DNA from: Brevibacillus brevis
Lineage (GTDB): Bacteria; Bacillota; Bacilli; Brevibacillales; Brevibacillaceae
Length of the DNA stretch: 64,000 nucleotides
Assembly: GCF_022026395.1 (NCBI RefSeq)
Contig: NZ_CP041767.1
Span: 1,189,501-1,253,500, forward strand
Reading direction: 5' to 3'
The stretch's first letter is position 1. Each line of letters opens with the position of its first letter. The notes below the pieces were generated by a model. The model did no database searches and had not been told where the DNA came from. It was given only the letters and a program-made list of their open reading frames with translations. Shown piece by piece: positions 7,906 through 16,349 of the stretch. Made by a program: the position numbers and the translations under genes.

Positions 7906-8421
7906 ATGGTCAAGCCACCTTGTGTTTTGCAGATGGTCGGTTATTCAAACAGTGGCAAGACGACGCTGCTCACTAAGCTCATTCCGATTCTCGAAAAGGC
8001 TGGGATAAGAGTTGGGGTCATCAAGCATGATGGCGGACACGATTTTGAGTGGGATCAACCTGGGAAGGACACTTGGCGTTATCGTGAAGCCGGGGCCTCG
8101 CTAGTGGCTATCACATCCAAAACGAAAACGGCCATCGTGGAGCAAAAGCCGCAAGAGCTGTCCGTCCTGATCCAGCGTCTGGCAGATGCCGGGGCCCAGC
8201 TCGTTTTAGTCGAAGGCTTCAAGCGTGAAGGCTATCCAAAGCTCGTCCTGCTTCGCAGGCCAGAAGATGAAGAGCTCTTATCTATCGTTACGCATCTGGT
8301 AGGGATCGTAGGTTGGTCGGAAAAGCCTCAGCCGGGGTTGCCCTTTTTCGATATTAATGACATAGACAACATAGCCAATTTTGTAAGGGAACGGGTTTCC
8401 GTTTGGCGTTGTCAAAACTGA
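7906..8421 (+). CDS. mobB: Molybdopterin-guanine dinucleotide biosynthesis adapter MobB
   Basis: MobB is a GTP-binding partner of MobA in guanine dinucleotide cofactor synthesis. The 171-residue protein has the P-loop GYSNSGKTTLL near residue 12, KHDGGHDFEWD, the D-T-WRYREAGA segment, and LVLVEGFKREGYPKL typical of the family. The start follows the moeA stop by 3 bases, so the two are probably translationally coupled. A strong terminator follows. Confidence 0.94.
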   Translation: MVKPPCVLQMVGYSNSGKTTLLTKLIPILEKAGIRVGVIKHDGGHDFEWDQPGKDTWRYREAGASLVAITSKTKTAIVEQKPQELSVLIQRLADAGAQLVLVEGFKREGYPKLVLLRRPEDEELLSIVTHLVGIVGWSEKPQPGLPFFDINDIDNIANFVRERVSVWRCQN

Positions 8422-8434
8422 TTAGAAACATTGA

Positions 8435-8469
8435 GATCATTCCAGCTTGATTGGGGATGATCTTTTTTT
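8435..8469 (+). terminator. Terminator of the fdh-moeA-mobB operon
   Basis: A 9-bp stem (8435-8443 with 8454-8462, one GU), 10-nt loop and T7. Confidence 0.85.
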
Positions 8470-8551
8470 GTAGCATGGCAGATGATCCATGTAATGAAAA
8501 ATGTGGTAATGTAAATAAAAAATCGGCGAGAAATGATAAGGAGCAAAGAAC

Positions 8552-9040
8552 ATGAAATGCCCTCATTGTCACAACGAATTAAATGAACTGCCTTTCTGTT
8601 ATGGAATAGAAGCGCCACATTATTTTTACATGGTACCAGAAGAGAAACGAACAGAATTAATCAGAGACTTTTGTGTAATTGATGAACAGCATTTCTTTAT
8701 TAGAGGACATATTGAAATACCAATAATAGATAGTCATGAGAAATTTATATGGAGTGTTTGGGTTTCTCTTAGTGAAGAAAACTTTTTGAGATCGAATGAA
8801 TTGCTGCACGTAGAAGGAAGAGAAAGTGAAGAACCGTATTTTGGCTGGTTATCGACTGAACTTTCCATCTATCCAGAAACCACCCTATCCTTAAAGACAT
8901 GGGTACATACACAAAAAGTTGGTGTGGTACCCTTCATAGAATTAGAACAAACGAATCATCCACTTGCGGTTGAACAAAGAGAAGGAATTACAATGGAGAG
9001 AGTGAAAGAAATTGCTCATTTCATCAATCATACCGAGTAA
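8552..9040 (+). CDS. DUF2199 domain protein
   Basis: A 162-residue cytoplasmic protein with an N-terminal CPHCHNELNELPFCYG zinc-knuckle-like start and the DUF2199 core: DFCVIDEQHFFIRGHIEIPI, WSVWVSLSEENF, and a C-terminal stretch with ITMERVKEIAHFI. The function of the family is unknown. AAGGAG stands 9 bases before the ATG. It forms a single-gene unit between two terminators. The local base composition is more AT-rich than the flanking moco genes, which hints at separate acquisition. Confidence 0.8.
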   Translation: MKCPHCHNELNELPFCYGIEAPHYFYMVPEEKRTELIRDFCVIDEQHFFIRGHIEIPIIDSHEKFIWSVWVSLSEENFLRSNELLHVEGRESEEPYFGWLSTELSIYPETTLSLKTWVHTQKVGVVPFIELEQTNHPLAVEQREGITMERVKEIAHFINHTE

Positions 9041-9053
9041 TCAGAAAATGCCT

Positions 9054-9080
9054 GCTGCCGGGATGTTCCGGCAGCTTTTT
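9054..9080 (+). terminator. Terminator of the DUF2199 gene
   Basis: A perfect 8-bp GC-rich stem (9054-9061 with 9068-9075) followed by T5. Confidence 0.85.
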
Positions 9081-9202
9081 CGTTTTCTCATGACTTAGAC
9101 GATAGCTTATGGATTGCTTCAATTAGGCAGTTTTGGACGTATATATTCAATCCAATGGCTGATAAACTTGCAGCATATTTCAAAAAAATAGGAGTGATAA
9201 CA

Positions 9203-9739
9203 ATGGATGGAGTGCGTTACAAAATAAGAGAAGTATTAGATAAGAGCAAGATTGAGACATTTTTGCAGCAAGCTAGAATCGGGCATCTTGGAATGGTCGA
9301 TGGTCATCTGCCGTATGTAGTTCCGCTCAATTTTGTTTGGACAAATGGGAAGCTTTATTTCCATGGTGCCACCGGCGGGAGAAGAAATCAGGTTATGGAT
9401 GCTAATCCAGAGGTCTGTTTTACGGTTTGCGAAGAATATGGAACGATTACTGATCCGGTGCCAGCTAAGACGGACACAGCGTATATGAGTGTAATGATTT
9501 TTGGCAAGGCACAGCCTATCGTTGATCTGGATGAAGCTACATACATGCTGCAAGAAATGATGAATAAGTATGTGCCAGGCTACTATAATCGGCCTTTACC
9601 CAAGCAGCACGTAGACAAATACCGTTCAGCAGTATTCGGTGGTCCGGTTCAGGTGTACCGGATAGATCCACAGCATATCACTGCGAAAGAAAACCCAATA
9701 GAAGAAGAAAAAATGTTCAAACCTGGTAAAAACGTATAA
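9203..9739 (+). CDS. PNPOx-like flavin-binding protein (NimA/pyridoxamine oxidase superfamily)
   Basis: A 178-residue protein of the split-barrel flavin/haem-binding superfamily. RIGHLGMVDGHLPYVVPLNF and GKLYFHGATGGRRNQVMDANPEVCFTV match the NimA/HugZ-like branch, which includes nitroimidazole reductases and uncharacterised flavoproteins. The ATG at 9203 is chosen because AGGAG lies 8 bases upstream; the frame upstream to 9155 has no such site. Its last 23 bases overlap the 3' end of the convergent MocR gene. The substrate is unknown. Confidence 0.8.
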   Translation: MDGVRYKIREVLDKSKIETFLQQARIGHLGMVDGHLPYVVPLNFVWTNGKLYFHGATGGRRNQVMDANPEVCFTVCEEYGTITDPVPAKTDTAYMSVMIFGKAQPIVDLDEATYMLQEMMNKYVPGYYNRPLPKQHVDKYRSAVFGGPVQVYRIDPQHITAKENPIEEEKMFKPGKNV

Positions 9740-11159
9740 TCTCCGCAAGACGAAAAATGCCTTCTTGAATGGTGGATTCATCTACTTTAGCAAAACCCAG
9801 CACCCATCCTTTTCGATCGCATCTCAAACAATACTTGCTAAGAGGATAAACACGGATTCCTTTTTCCAGTGCCAGGATCGTCGCGGCTTTTTCATCAAAC
9901 GATTGATCAGCTTCAAGAAGGATATGCAATCCCGTTTCTACGCCGCTTAGTGTGAAGTGTTCGACGAGACCTGTCGTGATGATGGCCTTCGTCATGGCTT
10001 CATGTCTGCGCCGATAAACATTTCGAACCCGTCTCATATGGCGCATGAAATGACCATGCTCAATAAAATGAGTAAGCGTTAATTGCTCCATAATCGGAAG
10101 ATGTCGATAGGTTAATTCATGGACGTGGGCGAGCTGACGAATGGCCTCTTTGGGACCAACGATTGCCGATATCCGTATACCAGGAGCAATCATTTTGGAA
10201 AAACTCATCATATACAACGTGTTCTGAGGTCGCTGACTGAACAAGGTCGGAAGTGGGTCGCCGCGATAGCGAAATTCGCTGTCGTAATCATCCTCAACAA
10301 TCCAAAACTGCTGCTCGGCAGCCATGTGTAACAATTGTTGCCTGCGAGGTTCGGACATAATGACTCCAACCGCACACTGATGCGATGGCGTAACATAGAC
10401 AAGCTTGGACCCCGGATGAATCTGGTCTGCGCATAACCCGTACTCGTCAACTGGAACGGAGACAACCTGCATACGCCGATACTTCATTGCCATCCAGGCA
10501 GCAGGGAAGCCAGGATCTTCTACAGAAACGGTATCCCCTTCATGTAAAAGGGCTTGGGCGATCAGATCGATGCTATGTTGTGCACCTGAGGTTAACATGA
10601 TTTGATCGATATTTACATGAATGCCCCGTTCAAGTGACAAGTAACGTTGAATCTGTTCTCGTAGCGGTTGGTATCCATAGGCATTGCCATAAGCCCAACT
10701 GTCCAGATTCGTTTCTGTGGAAGCCTGTAAAAACGAACGCCTCCAAATTTTTTGAAAATGTTCGTCCAGATATGGCTCATGGGGACTGAAATCGACCTCA
10801 ACCTTTTGACGATCTCTGTCCCCGAACCAACCTTGCAAATGACCGATTGTAGCGTTTAATAAAGGCAATTCGGGAGGGGCAGGTCCTTCGGGCGCAGCAA
10901 CCTCTAAAGGACGAGTTGCATAAATCCATTCGCTAACTCTCGTTCCACCGCGGCGAGAGGTGACAGTGTAGCCGCGGCTGAATAACTCCTCATAAACAAT
11001 CTGTATGGTTGAACGGGAAACGCCAATTAGAGAAGCGAGTTCGCGGGAGGGTAGTAGCAATTCACCTGGCTGCCATTTTCCAGAGGTAATATTATGGATC
11101 GCTTGGTCCAGCAGTTGCTGCCAGATTGGACGCTTGTCATCTCGGTTTACGGTTAGCAT
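9717..11159 (-). CDS. MocR/PdxR-family regulator (GntR HTH fused to aminotransferase domain)
   Basis: A 480-residue fusion regulator. The N-terminal winged helix (residues 10-78) shows PGELLLPSRELASLIGVSRSTI and EELFSRGY. The rest is a fold-type I aminotransferase-like domain with WIVEDDYDSEFRY (PLP-contacting Asp) and SFSKMIAPGIRI, where Lys322 would bind PLP. Such proteins sense PLP or amino-containing ligands. It is divergent from hmp (232-base gap) and overlaps the flavoprotein gene at its 3' end. Its target is not shown; either neighbour or itself is possible. Confidence 0.9.
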   Translation of the reverse strand: MLTVNRDDKRPIWQQLLDQAIHNITSGKWQPGELLLPSRELASLIGVSRSTIQIVYEELFSRGYTVTSRRGGTRVSEWIYATRPLEVAAPEGPAPPELPLLNATIGHLQGWFGDRDRQKVEVDFSPHEPYLDEHFQKIWRRSFLQASTETNLDSWAYGNAYGYQPLREQIQRYLSLERGIHVNIDQIMLTSGAQHSIDLIAQALLHEGDTVSVEDPGFPAAWMAMKYRRMQVVSVPVDEYGLCADQIHPGSKLVYVTPSHQCAVGVIMSEPRRQQLLHMAAEQQFWIVEDDYDSEFRYRGDPLPTLFSQRPQNTLYMMSFSKMIAPGIRISAIVGPKEAIRQLAHVHELTYRHLPIMEQLTLTHFIEHGHFMRHMRRVRNVYRRRHEAMTKAIITTGLVEHFTLSGVETGLHILLEADQSFDEKAATILALEKGIRVYPLSKYCLRCDRKGWVLGFAKVDESTIQEGIFRLAEIIRFYQV

Positions 11160-11307
11160 TCATTCACCTTCAGTATTTTTGATGGAATTTAATAACAATC
11201 CATTGGTTGATATGCTAACATGGCAAACATTTTTTTTGCAACAAGACGGTTGGGGGACGACTTTTTCTTAAGACATTTTGAAATTGTCACAAATCGTTTC
11301 TATTTCC

Positions 11308-11350
11308 TGTGACCAGAATCACATGTGCATGCGTGAACCTCCCGTACACT
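11308..11350 (+). promoter_or_regulatory. Fnr/Crp-type site and promoter of hmp
   Basis: TGTGA-N6-TCACA (11308-11323) is the consensus of B. subtilis Fnr and Crp relatives. TACACT at 11345-11350 is a plausible -10. A start at about 11357 would put the site centre at -41.5, the class II activation position. The spacing argument is mine; no start site is known. Confidence 0.65.
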
Positions 11351-11391
11351 TGAAATATAGAAAGAACGAAGCACTTCAAGGAGGTTCTACA

Positions 11392-12609
11392 ATGTTAAGC
11401 CAAAAAACCATTGAAATCATAAAATCAACCGTTCCTGTACTAGAGGTGCACGGAACTGCCATTACAAAACGTTTTTATCAAATGATGTTTGCCAAGCACC
11501 CTGAGCTTCTTAATATTTTCAACCATGCCAATCAAAAGCAGGGAAGACAGCAAACAGCTCTGGCCAATGCGGTGTATGCTGCGGCTTTGTATATTGATAA
11601 GCTGGAAACAATTTTGCCTGTTGTGAAGCAGATTGGACACAAGCACCGCAGCTTGGGAGTAAAGGCCGAACACTACCCAATCGTCGGGGAAAACCTGCTT
11701 GCTGCGATCAAGGACGTACTTGGGGATGCCGCTACGGACGAGATTTTACAGGCGTGGGCAGAAGCGTATGGCGTCATTGCGGATGCCTTCATCGGTGTAG
11801 AACACGAAATGTATGAAGAGGCGAGCGGGCAGCCCGGAGGATGGGGAGATTTCAGAGAGTTTATCGTCCAACGCAAGGTGAAGGAAAGTGACGTAATCAC
11901 TTCCTTCTATCTGGTTCCGGCAGATGGTCAACCGATTTCCAGCTATGAGCCAGGGCAGTATATCAGCGTCAAGGTAGAATTACCGGGTGAGGAATTTACT
12001 CACATTCGCCAGTACAGTCTCTCTGATGCGCCAGGGAATGCGTACTACCGCATTTCTGTCAAACGCGAGGATGCGATGCAGGATAAGCCAGCAGGAAAAG
12101 TATCCGTTTATTTGTCTGAAGAAGTGAAGGAAGGAGATAGCCTGCAGCTGTCTGCTCCGGCAGGAGATTTTACCTTGCAGCAAGAGGACAGCCGTCCGGT
12201 TGTGCTGCTCAGTGGCGGTGTAGGATTGACCCCAATGATCAGCATGCTGAACACACTGATCAAATCGGGAACAGACCGTCCGATCACCTTCATTCACGCA
12301 GCCAAAAACGGAAAAGTGCATGCCATGAGGCAGGCAGTGGAGGAGCTGGCCGCAAAACATCCACAGCTTTCTGTTCACTGGTGCTATACACAGCCGACCG
12401 AACAAGATCGATTGAACGGTGCTTTCCAGAAAGAAGGATATATCGATTTGCCGTGGCTGCAAAAGGTCATCGATACAAAAGAGGCGAGCTACTATTTCTG
12501 TGGTCCAATTCCATTCATGAAGACGATCAACGGTGCTCTGTTGGAATGGGGAGTGCCAGCAGAAGACATTCATTTTGAGTTTTTTGGTCCGGCAGCGACC
12601 TTGGCATAA
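11392..12609 (+). CDS. hmp: Flavohaemoglobin (nitric oxide dioxygenase)
   Basis: A 405-residue cytoplasmic enzyme that turns NO and O2 into nitrate using NAD(P)H. The globin domain (1-140) has the KRFYQMMFAKHPELL helix and distal/proximal region HKHRSLGVKAEHYPIVGENLL with the haem-ligand His. The FAD domain has RQYSLSD, and the NAD domain VLLSGGVGLTPMISML and YYFCGPIPFMKTI. ATG 11392 is preceded by AAGGAGG at 8 bases; the longer frame crosses the promoter and is rejected. The consensus Fnr/Crp site upstream suggests induction under low oxygen or nitrosative stress. Confidence 0.96.
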   Translation: MLSQKTIEIIKSTVPVLEVHGTAITKRFYQMMFAKHPELLNIFNHANQKQGRQQTALANAVYAAALYIDKLETILPVVKQIGHKHRSLGVKAEHYPIVGENLLAAIKDVLGDAATDEILQAWAEAYGVIADAFIGVEHEMYEEASGQPGGWGDFREFIVQRKVKESDVITSFYLVPADGQPISSYEPGQYISVKVELPGEEFTHIRQYSLSDAPGNAYYRISVKREDAMQDKPAGKVSVYLSEEVKEGDSLQLSAPAGDFTLQQEDSRPVVLLSGGVGLTPMISMLNTLIKSGTDRPITFIHAAKNGKVHAMRQAVEELAAKHPQLSVHWCYTQPTEQDRLNGAFQKEGYIDLPWLQKVIDTKEASYYFCGPIPFMKTINGALLEWGVPAEDIHFEFFGPAATLA

Positions 12610-12621
12610 AGAGGCTCTCAC

Positions 12622-12659
12622 GAAAAAAACTCAAGCTTACTCGCGATTCGCAGCTTGAG
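12622..12659 (-). terminator. Terminator of the Crp/Fnr gene, overlapping its stop
   Basis: An 8-bp stem (12630-12637 with 12652-12659) followed on the minus strand by T7. It covers the last codons of the regulator gene and may also end hmp transcripts. Confidence 0.75.
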
Positions 12660-13146
12660 CCCGCAGCAGTCGATTTACCGTCTCGCGGCGAAGCCCGATG
12701 AGTTGACCAATTTCATCCTGAGTCAGTAACTCCGAAAGCGAGGCGACAGGGATGAATGACTGAAACCAAAGCTGGAGCTTGCGAAGCTTTTCAGCAGGAG
12801 AGACTTCGGTCAGTTGGTCGATACGCTGCTGCATCATCCGTAGCTTCCCTTGCAGCTGTAGCGCGATATCACGACACTTTTCAGGATTGTCATCCAGATG
12901 GCGATACCAATCCGGGGCAGACAGCACTTCGATCTCACAGGTCACGAGAGCGATTGCTGTCCCGTAATAGGGATTCGGGCTCATCAATGAATGATGCGGA
13001 ATGATCTCATCTGGAACGATGATGTTGACCAGCGTCAATGCTCCGTCTGCATGTACCCGAACGATTTTTAACAGACCGCTCTTCAGATGATAGAGCGGTC
13101 CTGTTTCTCCTTGTCGAAACAGGACTTCTCCCTTGTGCAGGATCAT
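12637..13146 (-). CDS. Short Crp/Fnr-family transcriptional regulator
   Basis: A 169-residue protein, about 50 residues shorter than typical Crp/Fnr members because it starts directly at the beta-roll (KGEVLFRQGETGPLYHLKSGLLK). The dimer helix and the C-terminal HTH (LTQDEIGQLIGLRRETVNRLLR, about 143-164) are intact. It has no N-terminal Cys cluster and only one or two cysteines, so an Fnr-type iron-sulfur cluster is unlikely. GAGGAG is well placed before the ATG. It is convergent with hmp, whose promoter has a Crp/Fnr palindrome, and could be its regulator. Confidence 0.85.
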   Translation of the reverse strand: MILHKGEVLFRQGETGPLYHLKSGLLKIVRVHADGALTLVNIIVPDEIIPHHSLMSPNPYYGTAIALVTCEIEVLSAPDWYRHLDDNPEKCRDIALQLQGKLRMMQQRIDQLTEVSPAEKLRKLQLWFQSFIPVASLSELLTQDEIGQLIGLRRETVNRLLRAQAANRE

Positions 13147-13246
13147 GGGTTTCTCCTCGATTCTCTACGTTTTTCTCTAGCAATTATAGCAAGCCCGGCA
13201 AGAGGAAGTAAGCAAGCGTAAAAAGCAGTTTGCCGCTTTTTTAGGC

Positions 13247-13277
13247 TTGCTACAGCAATAATGCCTTTTGCTATAAT
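13247..13277 (+). promoter_or_regulatory. Extended -10 promoter of the MBL-fold gene
   Basis: TGC-TATAAT (-10 at 13272-13277, TGN at 13269-13271) with a weak TTGCTA at 13247-13252 (19-base spacer). It lies 35 bases before the start codon and shows that the longer frame from 13261 is not translated. Confidence 0.65.
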
Positions 13278-13311
13278 GGGGAAATCACAGATGGATAAAG
13301 GGAGTTGTCTG

Positions 13312-14253
13312 ATGCTCAACTTTTTTACATGGGTCGGCTTCGTAGTGGGGGTACTCACGCTCGGATTGATTGGCTATGTGGCTTACCGCTACTGGTACCA
13401 TATGGGACAGCTTCCGAAGCCGGAGTTTCGTCATCTGGACACGAAAAAGCCAATGCCTGCCGACTGGAGTCATGATGAGGTTACATTTACATGGATCGGC
13501 CACTCGACGATTCTGTTGAATATGTTTGGTACGAAAATACTGACGGATCCGGTTTTGGGCGAGAAGCTCGGGATTAAGCTTGCGGGTGTCCATTTTGGTC
13601 CCAAACGCTTTACGCCTCCTGCCCTCGACTTTGCTGAAATTGGTGAGGTAGATATCATTTTGCTCTCGCATGCCCATTTGGATCATGTCGATCTGCCTAC
13701 CTTGCAGAAATTAGCGAATCGCTCCACACATGTCATTACAGCGCACCAGACGAGCAAACTGTTCAAGCATATGCCATTTGGTTCATATGAGGAAATGCAG
13801 CCGGGAGAAGTCATTACAACCAAAGAAGGAATGACGATTACGGCGATTCCTGTCCGACACTGGGGCAACCGCTTTCCATGGAATCATGAGTATGGCTACA
13901 ACGGCTATATGATTGAGAAAAATGGCGTGCGTATCCTCTATCCAGGCGATACGGCTTATATCTCCATGGAAAATTTGCCGAAGCAATTCGGGCCTATTGA
14001 TCTGGTGTTCATGCCGATCGGCGCCTACAAGCCGGACTCTTATCAAGCCGCGCATTGTACGCCAGAGCAAGCATGGCAGATGTTCAAGGAGACCAAAGCC
14101 AAGTGGCTGGTGCCTATTCACTGGAATACGTTTGTGCTCTCGCGTGAGCCAGTTGATGAGCCGTTCGAGCGTTTGTTGGCAGCAGCGGGGGACGAGAGGG
14201 ATAGGATCGTTGTTGAAAAACAAGGGGAGACGTTTTCGATCCCTGTTCAATAG
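13312..14253 (+). CDS. Membrane-anchored MBL-fold hydrolase (UlaG/NAPE-PLD-like)
   Basis: A 313-residue protein with one N-terminal membrane segment (residues 5-27) and a metallo-beta-lactamase fold of the L-ascorbate-6-P lactonase/NAPE-PLD group. The metal motif is SHAHLDHVD (His120, His122, Asp124, His125). Further ligands are in PVRHWGNRFPWN, YPGDTAYI and LVPIHWNTF. It is not a beta-lactamase; relatives hydrolyse phospholipids, lactones or phosphodiesters. Start at ATG 13312 with AAAGGGAG 7 bases upstream. The physiological substrate is unknown. Confidence 0.85.
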   Translation: MLNFFTWVGFVVGVLTLGLIGYVAYRYWYHMGQLPKPEFRHLDTKKPMPADWSHDEVTFTWIGHSTILLNMFGTKILTDPVLGEKLGIKLAGVHFGPKRFTPPALDFAEIGEVDIILLSHAHLDHVDLPTLQKLANRSTHVITAHQTSKLFKHMPFGSYEEMQPGEVITTKEGMTITAIPVRHWGNRFPWNHEYGYNGYMIEKNGVRILYPGDTAYISMENLPKQFGPIDLVFMPIGAYKPDSYQAAHCTPEQAWQMFKETKAKWLVPIHWNTFVLSREPVDEPFERLLAAAGDERDRIVVEKQGETFSIPVQ

Positions 14254-14266
14254 GTGTGAAAAGTTG

Positions 14267-14295
14267 GCGACTGCTTATATGGCAGTCGCTTTTCT
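14267..14295 (+). terminator. Terminator of the MBL-fold gene
   Basis: A perfect 8-bp stem (14267-14274 with 14282-14289) and a short T run. Confidence 0.7.
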
Positions 14296-14378
14296 AACGA
14301 TATGAATAAATGGGGAGGGAATAGCTACCTTATTATAGAAATATTTTTATCGAAGGAGTTTTTTGAGGAGGGGTACAT

Positions 14379-16169
14379 ATGACAAAAGCATTGCCACAAC
14401 GCTGGGATATGGATGCAATTTTTCCTGGTGGCAGTGAATCAGAGGATTTTCGAGCGTTTTTAGGGACTGTGGAAGGGGATATTGCGAACCTAAAAGCGCG
14501 TTTCGAGCAATCTGGCGCTGGTTTGCATGAAACAGTCGCTTTCAAGGAAGTGATCACTCATGTTCAAAGCATTGCAGTCCGTGTGAGACAAGCAGGTGCA
14601 TTTATTTCCTGCCTGACTGCTCAAAATGTAAAGGATGAGCCAGCCAAGCTGCTGGGTGGTCGTGTAAAGAGTATCTCGGCTGCGTTTGGTGCAGTATTGA
14701 CGCGCTGGGAAGAGCAACTGCTGGCTATCGACGAGGCTGCATGGGAGAATCTGTTGGCAGACGAAGACTTGCAACCTCTTGCTTTTGTGCTGAATGAGCG
14801 CCGCCGCCGTGCACAGGAAAAGCTGTCGCCTGAACAAGAAGTGCTGGCAAACGATTTAGCCGTAGACGGGTATCACGCTTGGCAAGATTTGTACAATGCT
14901 GTCGTGGGACGAATGAGTATTGAGGTTGAGGTCAATGGCGAGACGAAGCAGATGTCCGTCGGGCAAGCTTCTAACCTGATGAGCAGTCCTGACCGTGCTG
15001 TTCGTGCCCAGGTTTTTGAAAAGTGGAAAGAAGCTTGGGGCAAGGAAACGGAGTTGTGCGCGCAGGCGCTGAATCACTTGGGTGGTTTCCGTCTCTCTCT
15101 GTATCGTCATCGCGGCTGGGATTCCGTCCTGCGTGAACCGTTGGATATTGGACGGATGCAGGAAAAAACACTCGACGCGATGTGGCAGGCCATCGACAAT
15201 CGCAAGGATCGTCTGGTTGCCTACCTGGAGCGCAAGGCAAAGCTCCTCGGGGTAGACAAGCTGAGCTGGTACGATGTAGGAGCTCCAGTCGGCAAGGTAC
15301 ATAAAGAAGTGTCTTACGATGAAGCGGCTGCGCTGATCGTTGAGCACTTCAATCGTTTTAATCCGAGCATGGCTGAGTTTGCGCAAAAGGCATTCGATGA
15401 GGGGTGGATCGAGGCAGAAGATCGTCCTGGCAAGCGCCCAGGCGGATTCTGCACGAGCTTCCCAGTCAGCAAGCAGTCCCGCGTGTTCATGACGCATGCG
15501 GGAAGCGCAAGCAATGTATCCACACTGGCACATGAGCTGGGGCATGCGTATCACCAGCAAGTCATGTGGGATTTGCCAGCCCTTAACCAAAACTATGCGA
15601 TGAACGTAGCGGAAACAGCATCGACCTTCGCAGAGATGATCCTCGCTGACGCTGCTGTGAAAAATGCAGCGAATGACGATGAGAAACTGGTGCTGTTGGA
15701 AGATAAGCTGCAATCCATCGTTGCGTTTTTCATGAACATCCACGCTCGCTTTATTTTCGAGAAAAATTTCTACGAGAAGCGCAAAGAAGGTCTCGTTAGC
15801 GCGGCTGATCTCGACCGAATCATGGAAGAGGCGCAAAAGCAAGCGTACAACGGCGCTTTGGCAGATTATGAGCCGCACTTCTGGGCATCCAAGCTGCATT
15901 TCTACATCACGTCGTATCCGTTCTACAACTTCCCGTACACATTCGGGTACTTGTTCAGCATGAGTGTCTATGCGCGTGCGCTCGAAGAAGGTGAGAGCTT
16001 CGCGCCGAAATACGATGCACTGCTCCAAGATACGGGCCGCCTGATGGTGGAAGACTTGGCGAAGAAGCATCTCGGTGAGGATATGACGACAGTTGAGTTC
16101 TGGCAAAAAGCTGTTGATCTGGCTGTGGCAGACATCGACGAATTCCTGCGCCTGACAGAAGAAGCATAA
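14379..16169 (+). CDS. M3-family oligoendopeptidase (PepF-like)
   Basis: A 596-residue cytoplasmic zinc oligopeptidase of family M3B. The zinc motif AHELGHAYHQQ is near residue 385, with the third ligand in NVAETASTFAEM about 25 residues on. The N-terminal oligopeptidase domain and the C-terminal substrate-binding part (FPYTFGYLFSMSVYARALEEG) are complete. GGAGGGG precedes the ATG. Family members cut short peptides during peptide uptake or protein turnover. A single-gene unit. Confidence 0.92.
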   Translation: MTKALPQRWDMDAIFPGGSESEDFRAFLGTVEGDIANLKARFEQSGAGLHETVAFKEVITHVQSIAVRVRQAGAFISCLTAQNVKDEPAKLLGGRVKSISAAFGAVLTRWEEQLLAIDEAAWENLLADEDLQPLAFVLNERRRRAQEKLSPEQEVLANDLAVDGYHAWQDLYNAVVGRMSIEVEVNGETKQMSVGQASNLMSSPDRAVRAQVFEKWKEAWGKETELCAQALNHLGGFRLSLYRHRGWDSVLREPLDIGRMQEKTLDAMWQAIDNRKDRLVAYLERKAKLLGVDKLSWYDVGAPVGKVHKEVSYDEAAALIVEHFNRFNPSMAEFAQKAFDEGWIEAEDRPGKRPGGFCTSFPVSKQSRVFMTHAGSASNVSTLAHELGHAYHQQVMWDLPALNQNYAMNVAETASTFAEMILADAAVKNAANDDEKLVLLEDKLQSIVAFFMNIHARFIFEKNFYEKRKEGLVSAADLDRIMEEAQKQAYNGALADYEPHFWASKLHFYITSYPFYNFPYTFGYLFSMSVYARALEEGESFAPKYDALLQDTGRLMVEDLAKKHLGEDMTTVEFWQKAVDLAVADIDEFLRLTEEA

Positions 16170-16191
16170 ATTCACGAATAAATAAGTACCA

Positions 16192-16226
16192 AGCAGTCTG
16201 TCACTATTCTGACAGGCTGCTTTTTC
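16192..16226 (+). terminator. Terminator of the oligoendopeptidase gene
   Basis: A 12-bp stem (16192-16203 with 16210-16221, one or two GU) followed by T5. Confidence 0.85.
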
Positions 16227-16349
16227 GTTGAGAGATTGTTAATGTTGCAGAAGAAATCTTCGGATAACATTTACCTGCGGTTTATAGAATCCTCGCTATT
16301 TTTTCGTACAGTAAAAGGGGAGGGAGTACTTGTAAAGGGAGGCATCGTA

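Noticed and set aside
13261..13311. Upstream start at 13261 for the MBL-fold gene
   Set aside because: The TATAAT promoter lies inside that extension; AAAGGGAG favours ATG 13312.
13312..14253. Metallo-beta-lactamase assignment for the MBL-fold protein at 13.3 kb
   Set aside because: Motif layout is that of lactonase/NAPE-PLD-like hydrolases, and it lacks the subclass B1 Cys and spacing.
14856..16175. A 439-codon open frame antisense to the oligoendopeptidase gene
   Set aside because: It mirrors the whole peptidase reading frame, has no ribosome site and no recognisable domain. It results from codon bias on the coding strand.
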